NCBI RefSeq assembly: GCF_013215345.1
Contig: NZ_JABSOV010000037.1
Span: 1-34,878, forward strand
Origin: Colwellia sp.
GTDB lineage: Bacteria > Pseudomonadota > Gammaproteobacteria > Enterobacterales > Alteromonadaceae
Length of the DNA: 34,878 bases
Direction: 5' to 3'
Shown: positions 1 through 8,900 of the stretch, piece by piece
How the letters are laid out: each line of letters starts with the position of its first letter
Position numbering within the stretch: position 1 is the first letter of the stretch
Notes under the pieces: generated by a model
What the model was told of the DNA's origin: nothing
The model's database searches: none
Seen by the model: only the letters and a program-made list of their open reading frames with translations
Position numbers and translations under genes: made by a program

Positions 1-298
1 CATCGACTAGAGGCAAGGTTTTATCGGCAAGCCAGAGCGCTTTAAGGTGATCCTTTTGTTGAAAAAATAACTTTGTCGCAGTAATTAACTCAGTCACCGC
101 TTCATCACTGGCTAAAGTTTCTGCCAGATCTAAATGTTGCTCTGCCGATAAAGTAGTAGAGTCTATGACTATCTCTTCAATTTCAGTAACTGCAGTAGTG
201 TCCGTGGGAGGTACTGTTGTTTGTTTAGTGCTACAACTTGCTAATAAAGTAAGCAATAACGCCGGTAAGATTCGAGTTTTAATTTTTTGAAAAGACAT
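1..298 (-). CDS. lpoA: LpoA, outer-membrane lipoprotein activator of PBP1A (5' part only)
   Basis: Read from the ATG at 298 on the minus strand, the frame is open to the window edge, so only about 99 N-terminal residues are present. It starts with a lipoprotein signal peptide: basic MSFQKIKTR, a hydrophobic stretch, then the lipobox LLASC with Cys22 as the lipidation site. The rest is acidic and then helical, as in the N-terminal TPR-like half of LpoA (YraM). In the family this lipoprotein reaches through peptidoglycan to activate PBP1A. The assignment relies largely on context: lpoA lies divergent from rsmI in many gammaproteobacteria, as here. The sequence alone shows only a lipoprotein with a helical start. 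Confidence 0.72.
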   Translation of the reverse strand, partial: MSFQKIKTRILPALLLTLLASCSTKQTTVPPTDTTAVTEIEEIVIDSTTLSAEQHLDLAETLASDEAVTELITATKLFFQQKDHLKALWLADKTLPLVD

Positions 299-396
299 TG
301 AAAAAATATTTAATCCTGTTGGCTTTATTCTTACAAGTAGGGACACTGTTTTTACCACAATAAATAAATCCGTGCATATTGCTGTCGGTATGGGGT

Positions 397-402
397 TATA
401 AT
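397..402 (+). promoter_or_regulatory. Candidate sigma-70 -10 box for rsmI
   Basis: A perfect TATAAT lies 69 bases before the rsmI ATG in the 172-bp divergent lpoA/rsmI spacer. No good -35 hexamer sits 16-18 bases upstream; the nearest TTG-type hexamer (379-384) is only 12 bases away. The call therefore rests on the -10 box and its position alone. Confidence 0.35.
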
Positions 403-470
403 AAACGCCAACGAAGTTAGTCACAACTAAATACCCCAAATATAACTATCAAATCGAGTGAAATAAGTAC

Positions 471-1322
471 ATGAGTGAAATAACCCTAACCCCAGGCACC
501 CTTTATATTGTTGCAACCCCTATTGGGAATTTAGGTGATATCAGCCAAAGGGCTATTGATATACTAACGCAAGTGGATGTTATTGCTTGTGAAGATACTC
601 GTCATACCGGCAAGTTACTATCGGCTTTTTCCATCAAAAATAAAACTATGTCACTGCATGACCATAATGAGCGTCAGCGCCAAGATCAAGTGGCTAATAT
701 GTTAAAAGAAGGCAAGACAATTGCTTTGGTTTCAGATGCAGGCACACCACTAATCAGTGATCCTGGCTTTCATATTGTCCGTCATTGTCGGAGCCTGGGT
801 TTAAATGTCTCGCCTATTCCTGGAGCCTGTGCCGCGATTGCTGCTTTATCAGTTGCGGGTTTGCCAACCGATAGATTTAGTTTTGAAGGTTTTTTACCTT
901 CTAAATCAGGTGCTAGGCAAGCGACCTTAACAGCGTTGGTTGATGAACCCCGTACCATGGTTTTTTATGATGCGCCGCGCCGCGCCATAGATACGGTGCG
1001 AGATATTGTCGCAACCTTAGGTGGCGAACGTTATATTGTTATTGCTAGAGAATTGACTAAAACCTTTGAAACAATTCACAGTGATACCGCTGAAAACTTC
1101 TTGGCATGGCTAGAGCAAGACGCCAACCAACTAAAGGGTGAAATGGTACTGATCATCGAAGGTTATAAAGCGGTTGAAAATGAAATTTCTGCTGAAGTTA
1201 TTAACACCTTGAAGTTATTGCTTGGTGAAATGAAGCCTAAAAAAGCTTGTGCTATTGCGGCTGAAATTTATGGCGTAAAGAAAAATTCGCTTTATGATAT
1301 TGCCTTATCTTTGAAAGATTAG
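471..1322 (+). CDS. rsmI: 16S rRNA (cytidine(1402)-2'-O)-methyltransferase RsmI
   Basis: A 283-residue protein of normal length for RsmI (YraL), the SAM-dependent enzyme that 2'-O-methylates C1402 in the decoding centre of 16S rRNA. The tetrapyrrole-methylase fold is clear: GTLYIVATPIGNLGD near residues 9-23, CEDTRHTGKLL near 40-50, and the glycine-rich VSDAGTPLISDPG loop near 88-100 that helps bind SAM. The C-terminal part carries the small RsmI helical region ending in KKNSLYDIALSLK. The start is the ATG at 471, with a purine-rich AAATAAG just upstream. It is divergent from lpoA, the usual arrangement. The gene shows nothing odd. Confidence 0.96.
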   Translation: MSEITLTPGTLYIVATPIGNLGDISQRAIDILTQVDVIACEDTRHTGKLLSAFSIKNKTMSLHDHNERQRQDQVANMLKEGKTIALVSDAGTPLISDPGFHIVRHCRSLGLNVSPIPGACAAIAALSVAGLPTDRFSFEGFLPSKSGARQATLTALVDEPRTMVFYDAPRRAIDTVRDIVATLGGERYIVIARELTKTFETIHSDTAENFLAWLEQDANQLKGEMVLIIEGYKAVENEISAEVINTLKLLLGEMKPKKACAIAAEIYGVKKNSLYDIALSLKD

Positions 1323-1355
1323 CCGAGCGACGACTTTACGCGCTGCTTTTGAATA

Positions 1356-1377
1356 GCCAAACAATTAATTGTTTGGC
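1356..1377. repeat. 22-bp perfect palindrome after rsmI
   Basis: Two 11-base half-sites, GCCAAACAATT and AATTGTTTGGC, abut with no loop and form an exact inverted repeat 34 bases after the rsmI stop. As RNA it would fold with a small AT loop, but the following bases (GCTCGTTTATT) are only weakly T-rich. It may be a weak rsmI terminator; a protein-binding palindrome is also possible. Confidence 0.45.
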
Positions 1378-1524
1378 GCTCGTTTATTGCGAAAAGTTAA
1401 ACTAGCTGCCACCAATCCCAAACGACATATTTACACTGTCATCACCATAACTGCCCCATGCATGATTTTTTGGATTTCAAGCAATATGATTAAGGTCATT
1501 TAAATAATTAATATCATTTTAATT

Positions 1525-1549
1525 AACCCCTTTTCGTTACTCCTGCGTT
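1525..1549 (+). promoter_or_regulatory. Possible ECF-sigma promoter (AACC-17-CGTT)
   Basis: In the spacer before the vWA-sigma-anti-sigma operon, AACC (1525-1528) is followed 17 bases later by CGTT (1546-1549). This spacing and these motifs resemble ECF promoters, which typically have an AAC-containing -35 and a CGT-type -10. The start codon follows 25-28 bases downstream. It would fit autoregulation by the sigma factor encoded in the operon, but two four-base motifs are weak evidence. Confidence 0.25.
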
Positions 1550-1573
1550 TATAACAATAACCAAAGGAGAAAA

Positions 1574-3418
1574 ATGATGACCAAGACTATTAAAATTGCA
1601 TTATGTGCAAGTGTGTTATTACTAGCGGCATGTGCACAAGAAGCTAAAGTTGACAGCAAAAATCAGCAAAATGAAGAAGACATTGTCATAGCGCAAACCG
1701 TTGAGAATCAGGCTGTTGAAAAAATCAACAGTGCGGTTGAACCACAAAAAACACCTGCGACAAGTTACCCTGCTGTTCCCTTAGCCCAAAAGCGGCGAGT
1801 TGAAAATAGCGTAAGAAAAACAGGCCCATCAATGCAGCAAGGTATTATGGCTGTGAGCCGTGAGCTAAGAGCGCCGAGCAACTTTTATTCTCATTACCCG
1901 CCAATTGCACCGATATCATTAGATCGTGAAAAATATCCACAAATAATTGAAAACAGTGTCAAATCGGTAAGTGAAAAACCGGTGTCTACCTTTTCAATTG
2001 ATGTTGATACAGCTTCTTATGCCAATATTCGTCGATTACTAAATCAGGGCAATTTACCCCAACATGACGCGGTTCGTGTTGAAGAATTAGTGAATTATTT
2101 TTCTTATAACTACCCCAAAGCAGACATTAAAACTAAGCAACCGTTCTCTGTTTATACTGAGGTTGCGCCAAGCCCATTCAATCGCGATAAACATTTAATT
2201 CATATAGGAATTCAAGGTAAAACTGTTGATAAAGCCAAACGACCAGCAGCAAACTTGGTTTTTCTTATTGATGTTTCTGGCTCGATGAATAACGTTAATA
2301 AACTAGGATTATTAAAAAACTCTTTAAAAATGCTTGTTAAACAACTTGATGATCGTGATAGCGTTGCAATTGTTGTTTACGCCGGCAGTGCCGGTACAGT
2401 ACTTGAGCCTACCGCTGGCGATAACCGTCATGCAATCACCAGTGCACTCGCTAATTTATCTGCTGGTGGTTCAACTAATGGTGGTGCGGGTATTCAAGCT
2501 GCTTATAGGTTGGCAGAGCAAGCATTTGTTAAAAATGGCATCAACCGCGTTATATTGGCAACAGATGGTGACTTTAATGTTGGTACAGTTAATCAACAAG
2601 CACTAAAAAATCTCATCGAACAAAAACGGGCATCAGGAATTTCTTTAAGTGTTTTAGGTTTTGGTGCGGGAAATTATAACGATGCTTTAATGCAGGAACT
2701 TGCCCAAAATGGTAACGGTAATGCCTATTATATTGATACGCTAAATGAAGCACGTAAAGTGCTGGTTGAGGAGTTGACGGCAACGTTAATGACTATTGCT
2801 AAAGATGTAAAAATTCAACTAGAGTTTAATCCAAACCTTATTAGTGAATATCGTTTGATTGGTTATGAAACAAGAGCATTAAAGCGCGAAGACTTTAATA
2901 ATGATAAAGTTGATGCGGGTGATATAGGTGCTGGTCATACGGTAACCGCGCTTTATGAAGTCAGTTTTGTTGATGCCAAAAATAAATTGATTGATGATTT
3001 ACGTTATCAAGAGCTTAGTCAGCAGGCAAAGAACTCAAACCGTGAGAGCAATAAAAGCGATGAACTTGCCTTCTTGCGTTTACGTTATAAGTTGCCTGAC
3101 CAAGAACACAGTCAATTAATTGAGACGCCGATTTTACTTGGTTCAATGAAAGCTAGTTTGTCTGTTAGCAGCAACAACTTTAGGTTTTCAGCGGCAGTCG
3201 CTGGTTTTGGGCAAATATTACGTGGCGGTAAAAATCTTACCACTATGACATTAAACGACGTTATAAAGTTGGCTGAAGTAGCCAAAGGTGATGATAAATA
3301 TGGTTATAGGGCTGAATTTATTAACATGGTGAAACTCAGTGATGCCTTAACGTTTAATGACTTGGCTGTTCAATCAGATATAGTTTTAGCCGCCACTCAA
3401 TTTGACACTAATCACTAA
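1574..3418 (+). CDS. YfbK-like von Willebrand factor A lipoprotein
   Basis: A 614-residue predicted lipoprotein: the signal sequence ends in the lipobox LLAAC with Cys20. After a low-complexity linker comes the conserved YfbK N-terminal block, STFSIDVDTASYANIRR then DAVRVEELVNYF. A von Willebrand A domain follows (about 228-405) with an intact MIDAS, DVSGS at 233-237, and ATDGDFN further on. The C-terminal third matches the DUF3520-type tail of E. coli YfbK. Such proteins are envelope proteins of poorly known role; the MIDAS implies metal-dependent ligand binding. The AGGAGA at 1565-1570 sits better for the second ATG (1577) than the first. An ECF sigma gene follows after a short gap, so the two are probably co-transcribed. 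Confidence 0.88.
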   Translation: MMTKTIKIALCASVLLLAACAQEAKVDSKNQQNEEDIVIAQTVENQAVEKINSAVEPQKTPATSYPAVPLAQKRRVENSVRKTGPSMQQGIMAVSRELRAPSNFYSHYPPIAPISLDREKYPQIIENSVKSVSEKPVSTFSIDVDTASYANIRRLLNQGNLPQHDAVRVEELVNYFSYNYPKADIKTKQPFSVYTEVAPSPFNRDKHLIHIGIQGKTVDKAKRPAANLVFLIDVSGSMNNVNKLGLLKNSLKMLVKQLDDRDSVAIVVYAGSAGTVLEPTAGDNRHAITSALANLSAGGSTNGGAGIQAAYRLAEQAFVKNGINRVILATDGDFNVGTVNQQALKNLIEQKRASGISLSVLGFGAGNYNDALMQELAQNGNGNAYYIDTLNEARKVLVEELTATLMTIAKDVKIQLEFNPNLISEYRLIGYETRALKREDFNNDKVDAGDIGAGHTVTALYEVSFVDAKNKLIDDLRYQELSQQAKNSNRESNKSDELAFLRLRYKLPDQEHSQLIETPILLGSMKASLSVSSNNFRFSAAVAGFGQILRGGKNLTTMTLNDVIKLAEVAKGDDKYGYRAEFINMVKLSDALTFNDLAVQSDIVLAATQFDTNH

Positions 3419-3502
3419 AACCTACGGTACTAAAACCCAAGTTATTAAGGAAAGACGCTAATTTTAGATGAACTGAGCCAAGATGAAGCGGATGAAACAC
3501 TT

Positions 3503-4039
3503 ATGCTTAGCTATGCCACTGGTAATGCTTCAGCGTTTGATCTGCTTTACCATCGCCATAAACTGGTTGTTTTTCGTTTTTTTGTTCGGCAAAATTTGAC
3601 ACATACTGTGGCTGAAGAGCTGGCCCACGATACTTGGCTAAAAATTATTAATGCGCGTCAAAGCTATGTAGTCACGGCAAAATTCACCACTTATTTATTT
3701 ACGATTGCTAGAAGGTTAGCAATTGATTATCAGCAAAAGAAAAGCCACATATGTGAAGTGACAACAGCAGATGACGAAGTATATTCACAAGAATCAATGC
3801 AATCTAACGCAGATGATGAACAGGCTGAACCAGATAAACAAGCGTTAAGCATTGCCTTAAAACAGCAAATATCATTATTACCCTTTGAACAGCGAGAGGT
3901 GTTTTTGCTTAAACAAGAAGCCGGATTTAGTATTGATGATATTGCTAACATTACTCAGCAGAACAAAGAAAAGGTTAAAAGCCGATGGCGTTATGCTTTA
4001 AAAAAAATGCGTAAGGGGTTAAGTTTTTATGTCAACTGA
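3503..4039 (+). CDS. RNA polymerase ECF-type sigma factor
   Basis: A 178-residue sigma-70 family protein with the short ECF layout. Region 2 spans about residues 10-75 (LLYHRHKLVVFRFFVRQ, then the ARRLAIDYQQ end). A Gln/Asp-rich linker leads to region 4 at about 128-175 (LPFEQREVFLLKQEAGFSIDDIA with a helix-turn-helix and KSRWRYALKKMRK). The ATG at 3503 lacks a clear ribosome-binding site and gives a start at MLSYATGN. The frame is open upstream to 3449 and encodes DELSQDEADETL, typical of ECF N-termini. The AAGGA at 3447-3451 would serve an ATT start at 3461. Its stop overlaps the next gene by 11 bp, suggesting translational coupling with a regulator. The target regulon is unknown; the preceding vWA lipoprotein is the obvious candidate. 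Confidence 0.9.
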   Translation: MLSYATGNASAFDLLYHRHKLVVFRFFVRQNLTHTVAEELAHDTWLKIINARQSYVVTAKFTTYLFTIARRLAIDYQQKKSHICEVTTADDEVYSQESMQSNADDEQAEPDKQALSIALKQQISLLPFEQREVFLLKQEAGFSIDDIANITQQNKEKVKSRWRYALKKMRKGLSFYVN

Positions 4040-5027
4040 ACATGATAAAAACAAAGTCACCATCGATGATGAACAATTCATTGCTGCGCTTTATGCTGAG
4101 CTAGAAACGGAACTAGAAAGCGCACAGAAAAATACACAGCAAAATGAACTAACCACTAATCCTACTGATAAGCTGTTCACTGAACAACCGAGCGCTTCAC
4201 TCGATCAACGCATTTTAGCAGCAGCGCATAAAGCTGTTGATTCAAAACCAAAAATAATTGATTTAAATGGAGAAAAACCATCAAAAAATAAAAAATCACG
4301 CGCTTGGCATGTTCCGCTTAGCCTAGCCGCGTCAACGGTATTAGTGGTGTCCTTGGTTGTTAATCAAGGAGAAGAGTCTGTGCTGCCAAATCGCGATGTT
4401 ATGTTAGCGCCAAGAACTGTTCAAGCTGAACAGGCACTAAGCACTAAAAGAATAGGCATTGCTGAAAGAAATGTTATGGCGCAAGGGCAAAGTCGAGATT
4501 TTGCCAAGCAAAGCAGGCATCAAGCTAAGAAAAATGCTAGCACACTGATTGAAGAATCTGTTCATGCTCTAGCTCAAGTATCAGCTCAACCACCCGTTAA
4601 AGCGGCAAGGAAACAGGAGCATAAAGTCGCGGTTGAGATGCCTGCTCTGCCAGATTTTAAAGCACCACCGAGTAGAATTTCGTCAGATGAACAGCTGCGA
4701 AGAATAGCCAGCGAAGAAATGGCAACGTTGAAAGAAAAATCATATTTCAGCAAGCTCGAAGGCTCAATCCCTATGCTATTGCTGTCATTACAGCAATATC
4801 AATTATTTAAAAAGCAAAACAAGCAATGGTTTTTACGTAACGAGAGTGAGCAATACTATGTAATTGATGTTTTCGATAGTGAACATAAAGCTACTCAATA
4901 TAAGCTATTAAAAAAACATTTTAATATTAATGTTTTAACTCGAAATACAGCGGGTGACCATGTGAGTAGTTTGGCAAATGACATCGAACATAAACATTCC
5001 TTTGAACAGATAGAAGTACTCGATTAA
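4029..5027 (+). CDS. Single-pass membrane protein, probable anti-sigma factor
   Basis: A 332-residue protein whose start lies inside the end of the sigma gene. Residues 1-92 are hydrophilic and rich in Glu/Gln/Lys. One membrane segment at about 94-112 (VPLSLAASTVLVVSLVV) follows a Lys/Arg-rich stretch, which predicts a cytoplasmic N-terminus and a periplasmic C-terminus. The periplasmic part is a long polar linker and a folded-looking end (about 240-332). This topology and the overlap with an ECF sigma gene are typical of anti-sigma factors. I see no zinc-binding HxxxCxxC motif, so it is not the ZAS type, and the role is inferred from topology and context only. No terminator separates it from rnpB. 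Confidence 0.6.
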   Translation: MSTEHDKNKVTIDDEQFIAALYAELETELESAQKNTQQNELTTNPTDKLFTEQPSASLDQRILAAAHKAVDSKPKIIDLNGEKPSKNKKSRAWHVPLSLAASTVLVVSLVVNQGEESVLPNRDVMLAPRTVQAEQALSTKRIGIAERNVMAQGQSRDFAKQSRHQAKKNASTLIEESVHALAQVSAQPPVKAARKQEHKVAVEMPALPDFKAPPSRISSDEQLRRIASEEMATLKEKSYFSKLEGSIPMLLLSLQQYQLFKKQNKQWFLRNESEQYYVIDVFDSEHKATQYKLLKKHFNINVLTRNTAGDHVSSLANDIEHKHSFEQIEVLD

Positions 5028-5069
5028 AAATAATTTCGTCAACTTATAGGCGCAACAAAAATATTAGGG

Positions 5070-5075
5070 TAGAAT
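5070..5075 (+). promoter_or_regulatory. -10 box of rnpB
   Basis: TAGAAT (5 of 6 matches to TATAAT) lies seven bases before the predicted first base of RNase P RNA at 5083, the expected distance to a transcription start. GC-rich bases (GCGCCCC) lie between them. No convincing -35 hexamer is seen at the standard distance. Confidence 0.5.
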
Positions 5076-5082
5076 GCGCCCC

Positions 5083-5487
5083 GAGTTGACCAGACAATCG
5101 CTGGCTAGTTTGCGTAAGTATTTCTAGCGGGAGGAAAGTCCGGGCTCCAATGAGCAGGGTGCCAGGTAATGCCTGGGCGGCGTGAGCCGACGACAAGTGC
5201 AGCAGAGAGAAGACCGCCGATGGCTTCCTTTCGAGGATTCACAGGTAAGGCTGAAAGGGTGCGGTAAGAGCGCACCGGATTGCTGGTAACAGTAATTGCA
5301 GGGTAAACTCCACCTGGAGCAAGACCAAATAGGGTTTCATGATTATTTAGGCGTAAGCTTTAATAATATAAGCGTGGCTCGCGTGGAAACCGGGTAGGTT
5401 GCTTGAGCCTTAGAGCGATTTAAGGCCTAGACGAATGATTGTCACTTCTTAGGAAGATACAAAACCCGGCTTATGTGGTCAACTCAC
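5083..5487 (+). ncRNA. rnpB: RNase P RNA, bacterial type A (M1 RNA)
   Basis: This is the catalytic RNA of ribonuclease P, which removes 5' leaders from pre-tRNAs. The ends pair: GAGTTGACC at 5083-5091 with GGTCAACTC at 5477-5485 (helix P1). Near-universal blocks occur in order: CCAGACAATCGCTGG, GAGGAAAGTCCGGGCTCC (from 5131), GGGTGCCAGGTAA, CAGAGAGAAGACCGCCGATGG, AAAGGGTGCGGTAAGAGCGC, GGTAAACTCC with CAAGACCAAATAGG, and CCGGGTAGGTTGCTTGAG near the 3' end. The order and spacing follow E. coli M1 RNA. The length of about 405 bases is slightly more than E. coli. The 3' end is placed from P1 pairing and may be off by a few bases. Confidence 0.97.
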
Positions 5488-5499
5488 TTATTCTAAGAT

Positions 5500-5519
5500 A
5501 GCCCTGGTAAAACGGGGCT
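5500..5519 (+). terminator. Weak hairpin after rnpB
   Basis: AGCCCT (5500-5505) can pair with GGGGCT (5514-5519), including one G-U pair, around an 8-base loop, 13 bases after the predicted rnpB end. No real T-run follows, so it may be a weak terminator or a 3'-end processing element. Confidence 0.4.
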
Positions 5520-5902
5520 TCTGCAATTGATTGATTTTGATGGTGCTAACTTTGAAACATAAGATGGTACATAAATAAAATATCCCCATTAGAAATAACA
5601 CCTATTAATTTCGCTATAGAGTTACCGCTAAGGCTCAAGCCTTTACTAATGTAATTTAAATAAAGTACTCTCTTCATACTAGCTGCTACTTTACTATAGC
5701 TATAACTTTGCATAATTTTGGTTGCGGCATAGTTAACCTTTCCAACAAAACGATGAGTTGTTATTATCTAGTCAACGATTGTCATATTTCAATGGTAAAT
5801 CAATGATTAGCCATTTAAAAGCAAGTCGCAATTAAGCTTATTTCCGTCTGTATAGGCGGCTAGACAGCATCAAATTATTAATATCTGACAAAGAGATAAC
5901 AC
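5520..5902. other. Intergenic gap between rnpB and the A2M gene
   Basis: This AT-rich stretch holds no recognisable gene. The only notable content is a minus-strand frame from ATG at 5713 to a stop at 5546 (55 codons). Its stop-free run extends about 18 codons further upstream, but it has no ribosome-binding site and no recognisable motif. A purine-rich AAGAGAT at about 5891-5897 serves the A2M start at 5903. I see no clear promoter or hairpin. Confidence 0.4.
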
Positions 5903-8900
5903 ATGGTTAAAGGACTAACAACGTTAAAAGTAATATTACCTTTGCTTTTATTGCTTAGTGCTTGCTCGGAAAAACCAGCAAGTACTGACACTCAAACTGA
6001 AAATAATACGCAAAAGTCAGCAATAAAGCCTGTGGAAAAGCCAAGCATTGCTGTCATCCAAGGTAATAAAAAAACTATCAAAGAAAAAAGTCAGCCAGAT
6101 TATAGTGACCGAAAAATTGAAGTGTTGGATATTGCTGAGCGCAGTTTTGATGGCGGCAATGCCATAGCAGTTACCTTATCTGCACCGTTAAACCCCGAAT
6201 TGAAACATGATGATTATTTTTCACTGACTGAAAAATCTGGTGCTAAGGTAGATGATAGTATTGTCTTGTCTAAAAATAACAAGGTGGTTTACTTTCCGTT
6301 TATTGAGCCTTCAAGCACATACAAGCTAACGGTATATAAAGGTTTAAGCGCAAATAATGGCTCTACATTAAAAAAAGATACTTTTAAAGCAATAACAACT
6401 CGTCCGATTATCCCAAGCTATAACTTTGCCAGTAAAGGCTCTTTTTTACCGTTAAAACAACATAAAGGCTTACCTATTGAGTTAGTTAATATTAAAGAAG
6501 TTAATGTTGATTACTTTAAAGTGCCTGATGATCAAGTTGTGCAATTTCTAACTAATAAAAGCTCTTTTCAAAATAAAGTATACCGTTATTACGCACAACA
6601 GAGTATTAGCCGTGCAGAGCAAGTTTATTCGGCACGCTACCAGTTTAAGGGGCAAAAAAATAAGCGGAGAACTTTTAATTTACCGATCCAAAATATTGAG
6701 GCTTTGTCCTCCGCGGGTATTTACCTCGCGGTAATGACTGAGCCAAACGATGTTTACAATGATATTTCAATGACTCATTTTATGGTGACCGATATAGGCA
6801 TGCACGTACGTGTTTATAAAAACCAATTAGAAGTTGCTTTAAATAGTTTAACCAATCAAAAACCGCTTTCAGCAGTAAAAGTCACTTTATTAAATAATAG
6901 CGGCAAACAAATAGACCAATTTAAAAGCTCACCCGATGGCTTGGGCACACTAAGAACGAAAACTGATGCTAGATATATAGTTGCTCAGTCAGGTGCCTCT
7001 TTTTCTGTCGTTTCTCTTACTGGGCCCGCATTGGATTTATCTGAATTCACCCTTGCACAACGTCCTTTTGTTGCCGATGAAATCTTTGTTTATAGTGCTC
7101 GTGATCTATATCGTCCAGGTGAATCGGTTGATTTTAATGCCTTATTACGAGGTCAAGATGGTCAACGTATTAAGGCAATAGCCCTGAAAGCAAACATTAA
7201 AGATCCCAGTGGTCAAACGGCTAAAGATTTTACTTGGCGCAGTAACAGCGATGGTTACTTTCATCAGCAATTTACTATACCAAAAGATGCAAAAACAGGA
7301 ACTTGGCTGCTAGAAATTCGTAAACATAAACACATATTAGCGAGCTATAAATTTAAAGTTGAAGAATTTTTGCCCGAGCGTTTGAAGCTTACCTTTAACC
7401 AAGGCGAAACAGCTAAACTGTATCAACTTAATGACAAGCTAACCGTTAATGTCTTAGGTGAATACTTATATGGTGCGCCAGCATCGGGTAATCGCTTTGA
7501 ATCACGTATTGTAATTACTCCCCAGCGTCAGCCTTTTGATGCATTAAAAGGTTTTCAGTTTGGTAATATTATTGAAAAAAACCTAAGCCAACAATATAAA
7601 TTAGCCGATGTAAAACTAGACTCCCAAGGCAAAACAGCAATCACCATAGAAAATCGCTGGGCTAAGGTTAAATCACCAGTACAAGTGACCTTACAAGCAA
7701 GTTTATTTGAAACGGGTGGTCGAGCAATTTCAAGACGCCATCAAACAACCGTTATTTCGGGTAATATGCTCATTGGCATAAAACCTCATTTTAAAAATAA
7801 CCCAGAGCACAATAGCCGAGTTACCTTTGATGTGGTTACCACAAATGCACAGGGTAAATTAACTAAAAACGCTGCCTTAGATGTTAAATTAGTGAGAGAA
7901 GACCGTCGTTATTTTTGGGAGTTTAACAATAGTGATGGCTGGCATTATCGTTGGTCAGACAGTGAATTTGTTGAATACAACAGTGCTGTCGATACCAATG
8001 CTAATAAAGCCAGTCAGTTAGACGTGCCCGTTGAATACGGCCGTTATCGTTTAGAAATTAGCGATGCGGCAACTAAAACAATGACCAGTGTACGATTTTT
8101 TGCCGGCCATGACTGGTATAGCTCATGGCGAAATAATCAATCATCATCGCAAGCTGCTCGTCCAGATAAAGTATCGCTCGCTTGGGATAAAGCTTCGTAT
8201 AACGCAGGTGATGTTGCACAATTAAGCATAGTGCCACCAAAAGCAGGTGAAGCATTACTGCTGATAGAGTCGGACAAGCTGCTTTATTCACAGCGCATTT
8301 CCATACCTGCTGAGGGGCTTAATGTTGCGATAAACATTGATGAAAAATGGCAACGCCATGACATTTATGCCTCAATTGTGCATTTACAGTACGGCGATAA
8401 TAAAAAACGCATTACCCCAACGCGCGCCATCGGTTTAATTCATTTACCACTTAACCGCGAGTCACGTAAGCTTGAGCTTGAGATAGAGTCTGCTAAGGAA
8501 ATTTATCCTAACCAAAGCTACCAAGTTAAAGTAAAAGTGAATGGGCATGCTGATCAACAAGCTAAATTAACCTTAGCTATGGTTGATGTTGGCGTTTTAA
8601 GCCTAACCGATTTTGATACACCTGATGTTCACCAGTTCTTTTTTGAACCAAGACGTTTTCAAGTAGATAGCCGAGACTTGTATCAAAACTTAATTGACTT
8701 AAATGATGCGCCACTAGCGAAACAAAAATTTGGTGGTGATGCAGAATTAAGTCGCGGCGGTAAAAAAGCGCAAGCTGAAGTACAAATACTGTCACTCTTT
8801 AGTGGCTTAGTTGCTGTAGATAACAAGGGCTACGCAACTGTCGCTTTTGATATTCCTGACTTTAACGGCAGAGTACGCTTAATGGCGATCGCTTTTACCG

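Noticed and set aside
1402-1476. A 24-codon minus-strand stretch (AWGSYGDDSVNMSFGIGGS then stop) that reads like the end of a secreted protein
   Set aside because: It is bounded by a stop just upstream, has no start or ribosome-binding site and cannot be tied to a family; it may be a remnant or chance.
5690-5717. A promoter-like TTTACT and CATAAT pair before the A2M gene
   Set aside because: The spacing is only 15 bases and it lies nearly 190 bases before the start codon in AT-rich DNA, so a chance match is likely.
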